From Candidatus Altimarinota bacterium (lineage in GTDB: Bacteria > Patescibacteriota > Gracilibacteria > BD1-5 > UBA6164), in the NCBI GenBank assembly GCA_027019405.1, contig JALUWO010000206.1, positions 40,001 to 104,000 on the forward strand: a stretch of 64,000 nt of DNA. The letters are read 5' to 3'. Below are positions 55,830 through 64,000 of this stretch, one piece after another (the first letter of the stretch is position 1; every line of letters starts with the position of its first letter). The position numbers and the translations under genes were made by a program. The notes under the pieces were generated by a model. It was not told where the DNA came from. It did not search any database and saw nothing but the letters and a program-made list of their open reading frames with translations.

Positions 55830-57119
55830 ATGGAAGACTCAAAATTGAAAACAAAAGTAATTTGACAAGATGATCATAAATATCTAACTTTTTTAAAGAA
55901 AGTATTTAGACATGAATTTAGAAAGAATTGATTTAGAAGGTTATCAACTCCAAATTTAATAGAATTAAAATATATAAAAGATATTTTTTGAGATGATTAT
56001 GATAAATATTCCTATAATTTTGATATAGATTGATTGTGAGAATTTGCTTTAAAGCCAAATTCATCAATATTAACTTTGAAATCATATATTGATAATAATA
56101 TGTCAGAAGAAAATCAACCAATTTATACCTATTATATGGATTGATTTTATCCAAAAGTTGATTGAGAAATAAAATCTGTATGATTATTTTGATGAGATGT
56201 TATTTGAGAAGATGATCCAATAATAGATGCTCAACTTATTTATATAACATATAGTGTATTAAAAAAAATTTGACTTGAATCAGAAGTAAATATAAGAATA
56301 AATTCTGTATGAAATAAAAAAGAACAAACTAAATACATTGAAGAATTACAAAATTTTTATGAAGATAAAAAACATTTACTATCTGAAGAATCTTTAAATG
56401 ATTTAGAAAAAAATCCTTTGGCTTTATTGAAAGCAAAAACTGAAGATGAAGAAATTTTATTAGAAAAAGCTCCTAAAATTACAAAATTTTTAAAAAAAGA
56501 TTCAAAAAAGCATTATATTCTTTTAAAAGAATATCTTGATATATTAAGTGTTCCTTATATGGAAGATTCTTCTTTGATTTTAGATTATCCTTATATTAAT
56601 AATTCTGTATGGAAATTTGATTTAGTTTCTAATAATGAAGTTATATCATCATGATATAGATATAATACTTTATCATTAAGTTTATGAAATGATAAAGAAA
56701 TTCCTGCTTCAAATTTCTCAGTAGATGTTTTTAAATTAATAGATTTATTAAAACAAAAGGATATAAAAATTAGAAATAAAGATAAATTGGACTTATACTT
56801 TGTTCAATTATGAGATGAAGCTAAAAAAGTAGTTTTACCTTTGACTTTAGAAGCTAGGGATGCTTGAATAAATACCTCAGTTTCTTTATGAACTCCATCA
56901 ATGAAACAACAAATGTTAAAAGCAAATAAATCATGAGCAAAATATGTGGTTATGGTTTGAATAATGGAAGCAAGAAATTGAATTTTTCAAGTGAGAAATA
57001 ATGTTGATGGAACTCAAACAGAAGTAAAAAAAGAAGATTTAATTAATTATATTATTGATAAAATTTGAAAAGATAATTTAGATTTTTATGAACCAAGTAG
57101 AGATTTATTAACAGATTAG
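55830..57119 (+). CDS. Histidyl-tRNA synthetase-like protein with degenerate active site
   Basis: A 429-residue HisRS-like protein. Motif 1 region LSTPNLIELKYIKDIFGDD, helix NPLALLKAKTEDEEILLEKAP (HisRS N-P-L-R-x-L-D-x-K), and the C-terminal anticodon-binding domain AKYVVMVGIMEARNGIFQVR. The family's motif 2 (R-Y-E-R-P-x-x-G-R) reads GFYPKVDGEIKSVGLFGG here, without the key arginines, and the GGGRYD signature reads SSGYRYNTLS. It may be a diverged true HisRS or a non-aminoacylating paralogue of HisZ type. The ATG at 55816 is in another frame and stops after 14 codons. Confidence 0.75.
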
Positions 57120-57176
57120 TTTACTAATCTGTTTTTTTTATATAAAAAAATACTATATTTATATATAGTATTTTAA
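57111..57176. terminator. Two terminator hairpins between convergent genes
   Basis: First stem ACAGATTAGT / ACTAATCTGT followed by TTTTTTT (plus strand). Second stem AAAATACTATAT / ATATAGTATTTTA (about 57149-57176) facing the minus-strand gene. Together they separate the HisRS-like gene from the membrane protein. Confidence 0.75.
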
Positions 57177-57177
57177 A

Positions 57178-57630
57178 TTAAACTCTAATTTTAGTTATTT
57201 TTTCACCATATCTTAAACAAGGTTTAGGTATACATTTTCATGTAATTCATGCAAAAAGAGGTAAAAAACCTAATATCATAACTAATACATCAAAATCTAA
57301 ATCTGCAGTATCTTTTATAAGTCATGCAAATATAAATAGTATTATACCAAATATAATTTGTCCAATTCTTATATATTTAGATTTAGCTATACAATGATTT
57401 ATTATTGATGCAATAATTGGAAGTGTTCACATAGCTATTAATATATATTTTAATATTAGTGCTGCTTGATCAGAAATTGTTATTCACCAAAAACTAGATT
57501 CCATTGCATCACCTTGATATATAAGATTATAATAAGCTGTAGAAACTAATAGTAATCAAAATAAAATTCTTCATATTCTAATAGTTAAGTCACTTGGTCT
57601 TTTTTTTAAAAAGTTTATTATTCACAACAT
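57178..57630 (-). CDS. Small multi-span membrane protein
   Basis: A 150-residue protein with four hydrophobic segments, starting with a basic N-terminus (MLGIINFLKKRPSDLTIRIG) and a cytoplasmic cysteine pair at the end (KCIPKPCLRYGEK). No family recognised; the layout recalls DUF4870/DUF2809-type small membrane proteins without a match. Read leftwards as a single gene. Confidence 0.6.
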
Positions 57631-57738
57631 AGTTTATTTAAGCTTAAAAAATAATTATATATTAATAATAATTTTATAAAAAATCATTATTTTTGTAAGC
57701 CTTATATTAATAATTAACAAAAAAAATCAAAATTTATT

Positions 57739-57765
57739 TTGACTTTTTATTTATTTTTATATAAT
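57739..57765 (+). promoter_or_regulatory. Promoter of tRNA-Gln
   Basis: TTGACT (57739-57744), 15-bp spacer, TATAAT (57760-57765), 33 bp before the tRNA 5' end. The intergenic stretch 57631-57738 shows no gene. Confidence 0.6.
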
Positions 57766-57797
57766 GTGCAAGCTAAAGAAATTTTAGAAGCATTTAT

Positions 57798-57872
57798 TGG
57801 GATGTCGCCAAGTGGTAAGGCAACGGACTTTGACTCCGTCATGCGTAGGTTCGAATCCTACCATCCCAACCA
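57798..57872 (+). tRNA. tRNA-Gln (anticodon TTG)
   Basis: 75 nt with encoded CCA. Acceptor TGGGATG pairs with CATCCCA, D-loop GCCAAGTGGTAAGGC, anticodon loop CTTTGAC gives TTG (codons CAA, CAG), T-arm GTAGG-TTCGAAT-CCTAC. The T start and G-rich acceptor are typical of tRNA-Gln. Confidence 0.95.
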
Positions 57873-57883
57873 TTTTTAAAAAT

Positions 57884-57993
57884 TTAGAATCTGTAGTGTG
57901 AAACTATTTTATGGTTATAGACTTTAGATTCTAAAGTAGTTAAAACTTAAGAAAAAAGGGAAATTAGGGCTTTTCTTTTTTAAGTTTTAAAAA
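57884..57993 (+). promoter_or_regulatory. Structured leader upstream of rplU
   Basis: Between tRNA-Gln and rplU there are two stems: TTTAGAATCT / AGATTCTAAA (57884-57893 and 57927-57936) and AACTTAAGAAAAAAG / CTTTTCTTTTTTAAGTT (about 57947-57990). The second is followed by T and A runs and may act as a tRNA terminator, as an attenuator, or as an L21 leader of the type known upstream of rplU. Which one is undecided. Confidence 0.5.
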
Positions 57994-58035
57994 AATACTT
58001 AAATACTTATTTTATATATTTTAAAAAAGTTAATT

Positions 58036-58347
58036 ATGTTAGCAGTTATAGAATTAGGATGAAATCAATTTATTGTTAGAAAAGGTGATGTAATTGATGT
58101 AAAAAGACAAGATGTTGAAGAAGGTAAAAAAATATCAGTTGAAGCTTTATTAGTATCAGATGAAGATGGAAAAGAAACTAAGGTATGAACTCCTACAGTA
58201 AAAGGTTCAAAAGTAGAATTAAAAGTTGTTGAACAATTTAGAGGTTCAAAAGTTAGAGTTTTTAAAATGAAATCTAAAAAAAGATATATGAGAAATAATG
58301 GTTTTAGACCAAGTTTAACAAAAATGGAAGTTGTTTGAATAGCTTAA
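58036..58347 (+). CDS. rplU: 50S ribosomal protein L21
   Basis: A 103-residue bL21 of normal length. Begins MLAVIELGGNQFIVRKGDVI (family V-I-x-x-G-G-K-Q), with central VKGSKVELKVVEQFRGSKV and closing SKKRYMRNNGFRPSLTKMEV. It binds domain V/VI of 23S rRNA. Seven of ten glycines are GGN. rpmA (L27), the usual partner, does not follow; a terminator does. Confidence 0.97.
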
Positions 58348-58349
58348 TT

Positions 58350-58397
58350 AAAAAATAAAAATAGAGATTTTCTTTTGAAAATCTCTATTTTTTTATT
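58350..58397 (+). terminator. Rho-independent terminator after rplU
   Basis: Stem AAAAATAGAGATTTTC / GAAAATCTCTATTTTT followed by TTT. 58398-58543 holds no gene apart from a possible earlier start of the next one. Confidence 0.85.
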
Positions 58398-58543
58398 ATA
58401 CTTATTAGGCTAAATTTTTAATTTAAAATACTTATTTTCATTTAAGTATAAATAGACTATTTTTATAGTTTATATTTATTTTCTAAATAAATAATTTGGT
58501 ACAAAAAGTTAATATAAAAGCACGTATAGATAGACATTCTAGG

Positions 58544-59611
58544 ATGTTGAAAGAAAATATGTGATTAAAACATAAAGTAACTCAAATTTTAAAAAAAAAT
58601 AAATTATGATATAAAATAGTTATTATATTTATGGCATTTCTAATGCCTATATATCCTATGTTTGCATCAAAAATTTATAATAATACTGCTTATGATTTTT
58701 ATAGATGAGATATAGATGAAAGTTCAATTTTATGATCATATATAATTTGAAAAAATGATTTAGAAGATCAGTGAGCTCAATTATATGAAGCAAAGGATTC
58801 TTTTTTATCTGTATCAACAGTTTTAGATGATAATAGAGATTTATCTTGAACTAATGAAATAGTAAAATATAAAGTTCAAGCTTGAGAATCAATATCATCA
58901 ATTGCATATAAATTTAGAGTTTCTAGTAATTCTATTTATTGGGCAAATAATTTTACAAAAAAACATGTTATACATCCTGGGGATATAATAAAAATTCCAC
59001 CAGTATCTTGAGTTATTCATAAAGTAGAAAAATGAGAAACTTTACTTAGCTTAGCTAAAAAATATAAGGTTGATGTTTCTAAAATAAGAAAACAAAACTT
59101 AATTTGAACTGGTGAAGTTGTAAAAACTTGAGAGATATTAGTTATACCATGAGCTAAAAAATATGTACCTAAACCTAAATATAAACCAAGAAAAAGAGTT
59201 TATACATATAGAAAATCTTGATATACTTTTTCTAGAAGTAAGTATGTAACTGCTTCTTGAAGATATAAATTAACTCCAAAGCCAAGTTATCATAAATTTT
59301 ATTGGGGAAATTGTACTTGGTATGTTGCAAAATATAAAACTGTAGATTGGTGAGGTAATGCAAAAGATTGGATAAGAAATGCAAGGAAGAAATGACATAA
59401 AGTTTGACATATACCAAAATTATGAGCAATTATTGTATTTAATGGTAGATGATATAATCCTAGATATGGGCATGTTTGAATAGTTATGGATATAAAATCA
59501 AATTGAGATTTGATTATAACAGATATGAATTATAGAAGATTGTGAGAAGTTACTTATAGAAAAATTTCTTCAAAAAATAGAGCAATAAGTTGATATATTT
59601 ATGTAAATTAA
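58544..59611 (+). CDS. LysM-CHAP peptidoglycan hydrolase, membrane-anchored
   Basis: A 355-residue exported protein. A signal or anchor helix (about 24-42) is followed by two LysM repeats (about 107-152: VKYKVQAGESISSIAYKFRV; and 155-200: IHKVEKGETLLSLAKKYKVD), a Lys/Arg/Tyr-rich linker, and a CHAP domain (about 245-350) with catalytic Cys in YWGNCTWYVA and His in RYGHVGIVMDI. It cleaves cell-wall peptides or amides. Start uncertain: the frame is open back to 58487 and TTG 58496 would add 16 residues. Confidence 0.88.
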
Positions 59612-59613
59612 TA

Positions 59614-59654
59614 AAAAAATAATATAAAGTTTTGAAACTTTATATTATTTTTTT
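59614..59654. terminator. Bidirectional terminator
   Basis: Stem AATAATATAAAGTTT / AAACTTTATATTATT around TG with flanking A and T runs, between the CHAP gene and the convergent secreted-protein gene. Confidence 0.8.
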
Positions 59655-59662
59655 ATTGATTT

Positions 59663-60562
59663 CTATTTACTCATTGCATGTATTATTTTATATACAACTT
59701 GATTTATAGGACTTATTGCTTTATATAAATTCTCTCTATATATGATTAAATTATCTTTTAATAATCATAGGGCAAGATGAATTGGATAGTTGTTTTGGTA
59801 TTCACTATAAGCAGTAAAAGCTAATTTGTATATTTGATAACTATGATTTTTTTCTGAACTTATATTATTTTGAATTTGTGATTTTAATCCAGCAATTACA
59901 TCAGGATTATATGATATATTTTCATATGCTTTTTTTGTTTTTCATTTTAATTTTGTTTCATCTATTCAAAGTATATTATCTATTTTTGAATAATATGAAT
60001 CTAGATAATCTAGGTAAAAACTATATTTACATAATTCAAAAGTTGATTGATCAAGAATATTTTTTTTTGATATAGATATATTGTTTTCAGGTAATTTACA
60101 TTGAGAATTTATTTGTTTCAATCTTTTTATTTTAGGTTTTATTTTATTTTTTATTAATATTTTTAATGTTCAAGTTTTATCTGCTTTTGTTAAATTTTCT
60201 AATAGTTTCATAGATTTATATTGAGCTGAAATTAATCAACATTTATATATTTCATTTTGAGTATCTCTATATATTTGTTTTATTGCTTTTAATGCAAAAT
60301 CATTTTGATTAAGAAATGCTTTTATTTTTGAATTATTTTTTAATTCTTCAACAGTTGGATAGTATTTCTGATATTCTTTATATTTATAAATATATTTATT
60401 TCATTTATCTTCTTGAGTATAAAAATTAGCATTTATACAATAAGTTTCTACATTTTTTTTATATCCTTCATATAGAGTATTTTTTTCTTCTGCAAAAGAA
60501 GTATTATATATAGAAAATATAATACTTAGCATTATAATGGATGATATAATTTTTTTGTTCAT
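59663..60562 (-). CDS. Secreted protein of unknown function
   Basis: A 299-residue protein with a cleavable signal peptide ending near NTSFAEE. The mature part is helical, Lys/Asn/Tyr-rich with six cysteines in a dispersed pattern (YCINAN, IYKCGLIS, SQCKLPEN, ELCKYS), probably disulfide-bonded outside the membrane. No family recognised. Adjacent to the pilin-like gene on the same strand (60-base gap), so a surface-structure role is possible. Confidence 0.65.
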
Positions 60563-60621
60563 AACTTTATAATAAATTATTTTTTATTTAGTTTATATTT
60601 TAAATTATATTTGTAAAGAAA

Positions 60622-61221
60622 TTAATATAATTGTTTTTTATTTTCAGTTTGTATTATATTTGTATTTCAGATTATTTTTATAATTTTATAATTTATATAT
60701 TTAGGTCTGCATGCTTTTTCAGAATAGATTTTTATTTTTGATTCTCATCATAAATTTTGTAGTATTATTTTTCACCAATTATTTGAACTATCAAGCAATG
60801 TAGTTTCCAATTTATCTGATATAATTCAACTTCATACTAAGTTATTTATATTATTTTTATCATTTGATTGGTATAATTTGTAATATAAATCTGCTCAATA
60901 TATTTTATTTATTTTTAAATTTATAGTTGCTCAAGAATTAAATAAAATAGTAAAACTAGAATTTTTTTTAATTACTCTTCTTAATGGATTTCTACTTTCA
61001 AAAATTAGGTAAGTTTTATCTTTTAATTTTGTTGTATTAAAATTAAGTGATTTAACTTTGTTATTTATTATTTGATTTATTTTATTTTGATTTAGTATAT
61101 TATCATTATTTTTAAGTATTTTAGTTATTTTTGTACTTATAGATAAGAATAATATAGATAAAATCATACTTATAAATATTGCCCATAAAAGTATAGAGGC
61201 ATTTTTATTGGATTTTTGCAT
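60622..61221 (-). CDS. Pilin-like (PilX-type) protein
   Basis: A 199-residue protein starting MQKSNKNASILLWAIFISMI, a short basic N-terminus directly followed by one long hydrophobic helix, then a polar domain. This fits PilX-like minor pilins or pilin-assembly proteins. The glutamate-5 pilin cleavage motif is not evident. It is divergent from pilB. An alternative upstream start (TTG, 61293) would add a second hydrophobic stretch but overlaps the pilB promoter region, so the ATG at 61221 is preferred. Confidence 0.6.
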
Positions 61222-61294
61222 TAATAAAATGATTATGCTATAATGTTTATATATTATAAAAACAAATAAAAAATACAAGATTAAAAATTTCAAT

Positions 61295-62614
61295 ATGCCT
61301 ATTTGAAAAGATATAAAAGTAAAAATAAATGAGAAGTTAAAAGAAAAAATTTTGGAGTCTGAACAACAAAAGAGTTTTTCTAGTGATAAATTTGAAAAGA
61401 TTGAAAAACAAGTTAAAGATTCATTGAAAAGGAGGGAAACAGATACTGCATTATATGATTTAAGTATTTGAGCCTTAGTTTTAGGAGCTTCAGATATACA
61501 TTATGAAATTTTTGAAAATGAAGTTGAAGTAAGATTCAGAATTGATTGAATTTTAGTTAATGTTTTTAAGTTAGAATTAAATCAATATAAATTAATCTTA
61601 GAAAGATTAAAATATAGTGCAAATCTAAAATTAAATATTACAAATGTTCCACAAGATGGTAAGTATGAGTTAAATGTAGCTGAAAATAATAATTCTAAAT
61701 TGGATGTAAGAGTTTCTACTTTACCAACTAAATATTGAGAAAATGTTGTTTGTAGGTTACTTGATGCATCAAAGGCAATAGTTAGTTTTGAAGATTTATG
61801 ATTTTTTTGGACTACAAAAAGAATGGTAGAAAAAGCTATTTCAAAGAAAAATGGTTTAATATTGGTTACTTGACCAACCTGATCAGGTAAGACAACAACT
61901 CTTTATACAATGATATCAAAATTGAATACTCCTGATAAAAAAATTATTACACTTGAAGACCCTATAGAATATGAATTACCGGGAATTATTCAAGCTGAAG
62001 TTGATGATAAAGTATGATTTACTTATGAAACATGATTAAAGGCTTTACTAAGACAAGATCCTGATATAATAATGGTATGAGAAATAAGAGATAAAGTTAC
62101 TTTAGATACAGCAACTTCAGCATCTCTTACAGGTCATTTAGTTTTATCAACTCTTCATACAAAATCAGCAGCAGATACTTTGGATAGGATTATAAATATG
62201 TGATTGAAACCATATATAATAGCATCAGCAATTGATACTATTATTGCTCAAAGATTGGTTAGAAAAATATGTCCTTATTGTAAAGTAGAAAGAGAAAAAA
62301 CTCCTTGAGAAATTGCTTTAATAAAAAATATGATGGAAGATATAGGTATGAAATGAATGCCTGCAGATAAATTAAAATTATATGAATCCAAATGATGTAG
62401 TAAATGTAATTATAGTTGATATAAATGAAGAATTTGAATTTTTGAAATTATTTCATTAACAGAAAATTTAAGAGATTTGATTAGAGAATGAGCTACTGTT
62501 GATGAAATAATAAAATCAGCAAGATGAAAAGACTTGATTTTAATGCAAGAAGATGGTATATTAAAAGCAATTAAGTGATATACTACTATTGAAGAAGTAT
62601 TAAGAGTGACTTAA
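61295..62614 (+). CDS. pilB: Type IV pilus assembly ATPase
   Basis: A 439-residue GspE/PilB ATPase powering pilus extension. The short N-terminal part is followed by [20 protein letters not shown], the Walker [16 protein letters not shown] (about 190-204), the Asp box [12 protein letters not shown], Walker [16 protein letters not shown], the His box [16 protein letters not shown] and the tetracysteine zinc site CPYCK...CSKCNY. It lacks the N-terminal MshEN domain of long PilB forms. The opposite-strand pilin-like gene shares its upstream region. Confidence 0.95.
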
Positions 62615-62637
62615 AAATATAAATTAATAATAATGAT

Positions 62638-63030
62638 ATGAAATATTTAGAACAAAAATTCACTACAGATGTAAAATGATTAAAATATACTAGAAAAGAA
62701 CTAGAAGAACATGATAATTTTATGAAAAAATTTGTTTTTCCATTGGATGAAATTATAAGAAAATGAGAGTTTTCTCCTAATATGAAAGAATATAATTTTT
62801 TTATTTTAGAGTATGGTAAATTATCTGAGAATGTAAAATTAGTTTTAAGAGAAGTATATGAGGAATATAGAATTTTATATTTTAAAAAGAAAATTGAGAA
62901 TATAATTAATAAAAATACTTTTAAACAAGATAAAAGAAGTTTTGATTTATATGTTAATTGATTGAATCAATTAATATGAACTGAAGAAACTAATACTTTT
63001 TTAATAAAAAATAAAGACTCTATTAAATAA
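62638..63030 (+). CDS. Unknown 130-residue helical protein after pilB
   Basis: Soluble, strongly helical, Lys/Glu/Phe-rich (YTRKELEEHDNFMKKFVFPL; LEYGKLSENVKLVLREVYEE). It starts 23 bases after pilB and is ended by a terminator, so it belongs to the pilB transcript and may regulate or assist the ATPase. No family recognised. ATG 62633 in another frame stops immediately, so 62638 is the start. Confidence 0.6.
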
Positions 63031-63045
63031 ATTAGAGTCTTTTTT
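63013..63045. terminator. Rho-independent terminator
   Basis: Stem AAAGACTCTA / TAGAGTCTTT with an AT loop, followed by TTTTTT. It separates the pilB operon from the convergent tRNA-Arg and overlaps the end of the preceding gene. Confidence 0.8.
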
Positions 63046-63052
63046 TATATTT

Positions 63053-63130
63053 TGGTATCCTCAGTAGGATTTGAACCTACGACTAACCTAGGTCCGCAGC
63101 CTAGTGCTCTTCCAACTGAGCTATGAGGAC
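63053..63130 (-). tRNA. tRNA-Arg (anticodon GCG)
   Basis: 78 nt with encoded CCA. Acceptor GTCCTCA pairs with TGAGGAT (one G-T pair), D-arm AGCTCAGTTGGAAGAGC, anticodon stem CTAGG/CCTAG with loop CTGCGGA, so anticodon GCG (codons CGC, CGU), T-arm GTAGG-TTCAAAT-CCTAC. Unusual: most bacteria read CGN with ACG (inosine). Confidence 0.9.
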
Positions 63131-63250
63131 AAAAAAATATGTAAATATTATATGTTATTTAATAAAAAAAACAAAAAAATTTATTTTTTATTTTTTTTAT
63201 GTTATAATATATTTGCCAAATCATAAAAATTAAAAATAAGGAGGTATGTT

Positions 63251-63544
63251 ATGGCTTATATAGAAGAATATATGGATACATCAGATAACACTAAGAAACT
63301 TATTAAAGTACCAAGTGCTCAAGGTGGATCTGATAGAACCATATATGTTAATGGATCTAACTCTGGGTATAGACTAGGTAATTCAAATAATATGGTTTAT
63401 AGTTCAGGAGGTAGAGAGGTTGCTAAGTCACTTAAAGATTTTGCTAGAGAAATGCTTTGAGTGTTAGTTTTTAAGCTGTGGATATTTATCCCAGCTTTTC
63501 TTTTTGTATTTTTTTTATGATTTTATATAATTATTTTTAATTAA
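63251..63544 (+). CDS. Small C-terminally anchored membrane protein with strong SD
   Basis: A 97-residue protein: a hydrophilic, Ser/Gly/Asn-rich first part (YIEEYMDTSDNTKKLIKVPS; IYVNGSNSGYRLGNSNNMVY), then a membrane helix (about 72-95). It is preceded by AAGGAGG (63239-63245) 5 bases before the ATG and by TATAAT around 63202, one of the few clear Shine-Dalgarno sites in the window. Seven of nine glycines are GGN, like the ribosomal genes, suggesting high expression. No family recognised. Confidence 0.75.
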
Positions 63545-63565
63545 AATTTAAGTAAAATATTAAAA

Positions 63566-64000
63566 GTGATAGAACAAAAATCAATAAAATGAAATATAAT
63601 AAAATTTGATAGAAAAACTAAAAATAAAACTATAGAAGAAATATTAAATTCTAGATTTGAGTGAGATGAATTTTTACCAAATACTTTGGATAGTTTACAT
63701 GATCCATATTTATTTGAAGATATGCAAAAGGCAGTTGAAAGAATAAAACAGGCAAAAGATAATGATGAAAAAGTTTTTATTTTTTGAGATTATGATGTTG
63801 ATGGAGTTACTTCAACTAGTATTTTAATGCATTTCTTTACAAAAATCTGATTAAAAGCAAGTTATAGATTACCTCATAGAGTAAAAGATTGATATTGATT
63901 AAAACAATATTTTGTTGATGAAGCAAAAGAACTTTGAGTTAGTTTGATTATTACTGTAGATTGTTGAACTAGAGATGTAGAAATTATTAAATATGCAAAG
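63566..64000 (+). CDS. recJ: Single-stranded-DNA exonuclease RecJ, 5' part
   Basis: Continues beyond the window (145 codons visible). DHH-family motifs: KVFIFGDYDVDGVTSTSILM (motif I, metal-binding Asp-x-Asp), RLPHRVKDGYGL (motif II type) and LIITVDCGTRD (motif III). It degrades single-stranded DNA 5' to 3' in repair and recombination. Start taken at GTG 63566, the first usable codon after the previous stop; no ATG precedes the conserved region in this frame. Confidence 0.9.

Noticed and set aside
55816-55860. A 14-codon upstream ORF before the HisRS-like gene
   Set aside because: It overlaps the real start out of frame, has no recognisable regulatory peptide and is easily explained by chance in AT-rich DNA.
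58490-58505. Possible att copy (atttggtacaaa) before the CHAP gene
   Set aside because: It matches only six core bases, has no recombinase remnant or displaced frame, and lies in front of a normal core gene.

Overview
This window reads as chromosome of a candidate-phyla-radiation bacterium that decodes UGA as glycine (genetic code 25), i.e. Absconditabacteria (SR1) or Gracilibacteria. Under the standard code nearly every gene shatters at TGA. With TGA = Gly they become full-length and show canonical motifs: the Walker A of the FtsE-like ATPase (GHSGSGKT) has both internal glycines as TGA, and MurG, MoxR, PilB and RluD behave the same way. TAA, and less often TAG, remain stops. The DNA is very AT-rich, Shine-Dalgarno sequences are rare, and genes are packed with ATG overlaps. 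All coordinates below assume code 25.

Region by region. 1-6.1 kb: a permease (cut by the window edge), a small lipoprotein, two OmpR/histidine-kinase pairs and a CDF metal exporter. 6.1-13.5 kb: a membrane PH-like protein, then a Bat (aerotolerance-type) operon: BatD-like, small ORF, MoxR, DUF58, BatA, BatB and a TPR BatC-like protein. Two promoters here share an architecture of three 11-bp direct repeats ending 2 bp before TATAAT, a likely response-regulator regulon. 13.5-21.3 kb: two lysozyme-fold proteins, DUF808, coiled-coil and unknown proteins, a methyltransferase and a Tim44-like protein.

21.3-43.2 kb is an accessory and defence island upstream of tRNA-Glu. It holds a type I restriction-modification locus (hsdR broken by an in-frame TAA, an extra gene also broken by TAA, hsdM, hsdS) and a Panacea-type toxin-antitoxin pair. 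Two tandem integrative elements follow. Element A (28961-31556) carries a protein-kinase-like gene, a companion gene and only the 3' stub of a serine recombinase. Element B (31550-43161) carries a type III restriction-modification locus with a BRO-like gene between mod and res, several unknown genes, and a serine recombinase (broken by a TAA) whose 3' end runs into tRNA-Glu. The repeats 'tttctattttggtact' at 28961 and 31541 and 'tggtact' at 43155 (the 3' end of the tRNA) mark the att sites. Joining the ends of either element restores a longer recombinase reading frame, so each attP lies inside the recombinase gene and integration swaps its C-terminus.

43.2-64 kb returns to core genes: rplK, a TraD/VirB4-like ATPase, an FtsE-like ATPase, a CIRCE-controlled DnaJ/CbpA, a RecO-like protein, an RluD-type pseudouridine synthase, a VTC polyphosphate polymerase next to a PiT phosphate transporter, murG, a degenerate HisRS-like protein, tRNA-Gln, rplU, a LysM-CHAP hydrolase, a pilin-like gene divergent from pilB, tRNA-Arg, and the start of recJ. 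Ribosomal protein genes prefer GGN over TGA for glycine, while other genes lean on TGA.
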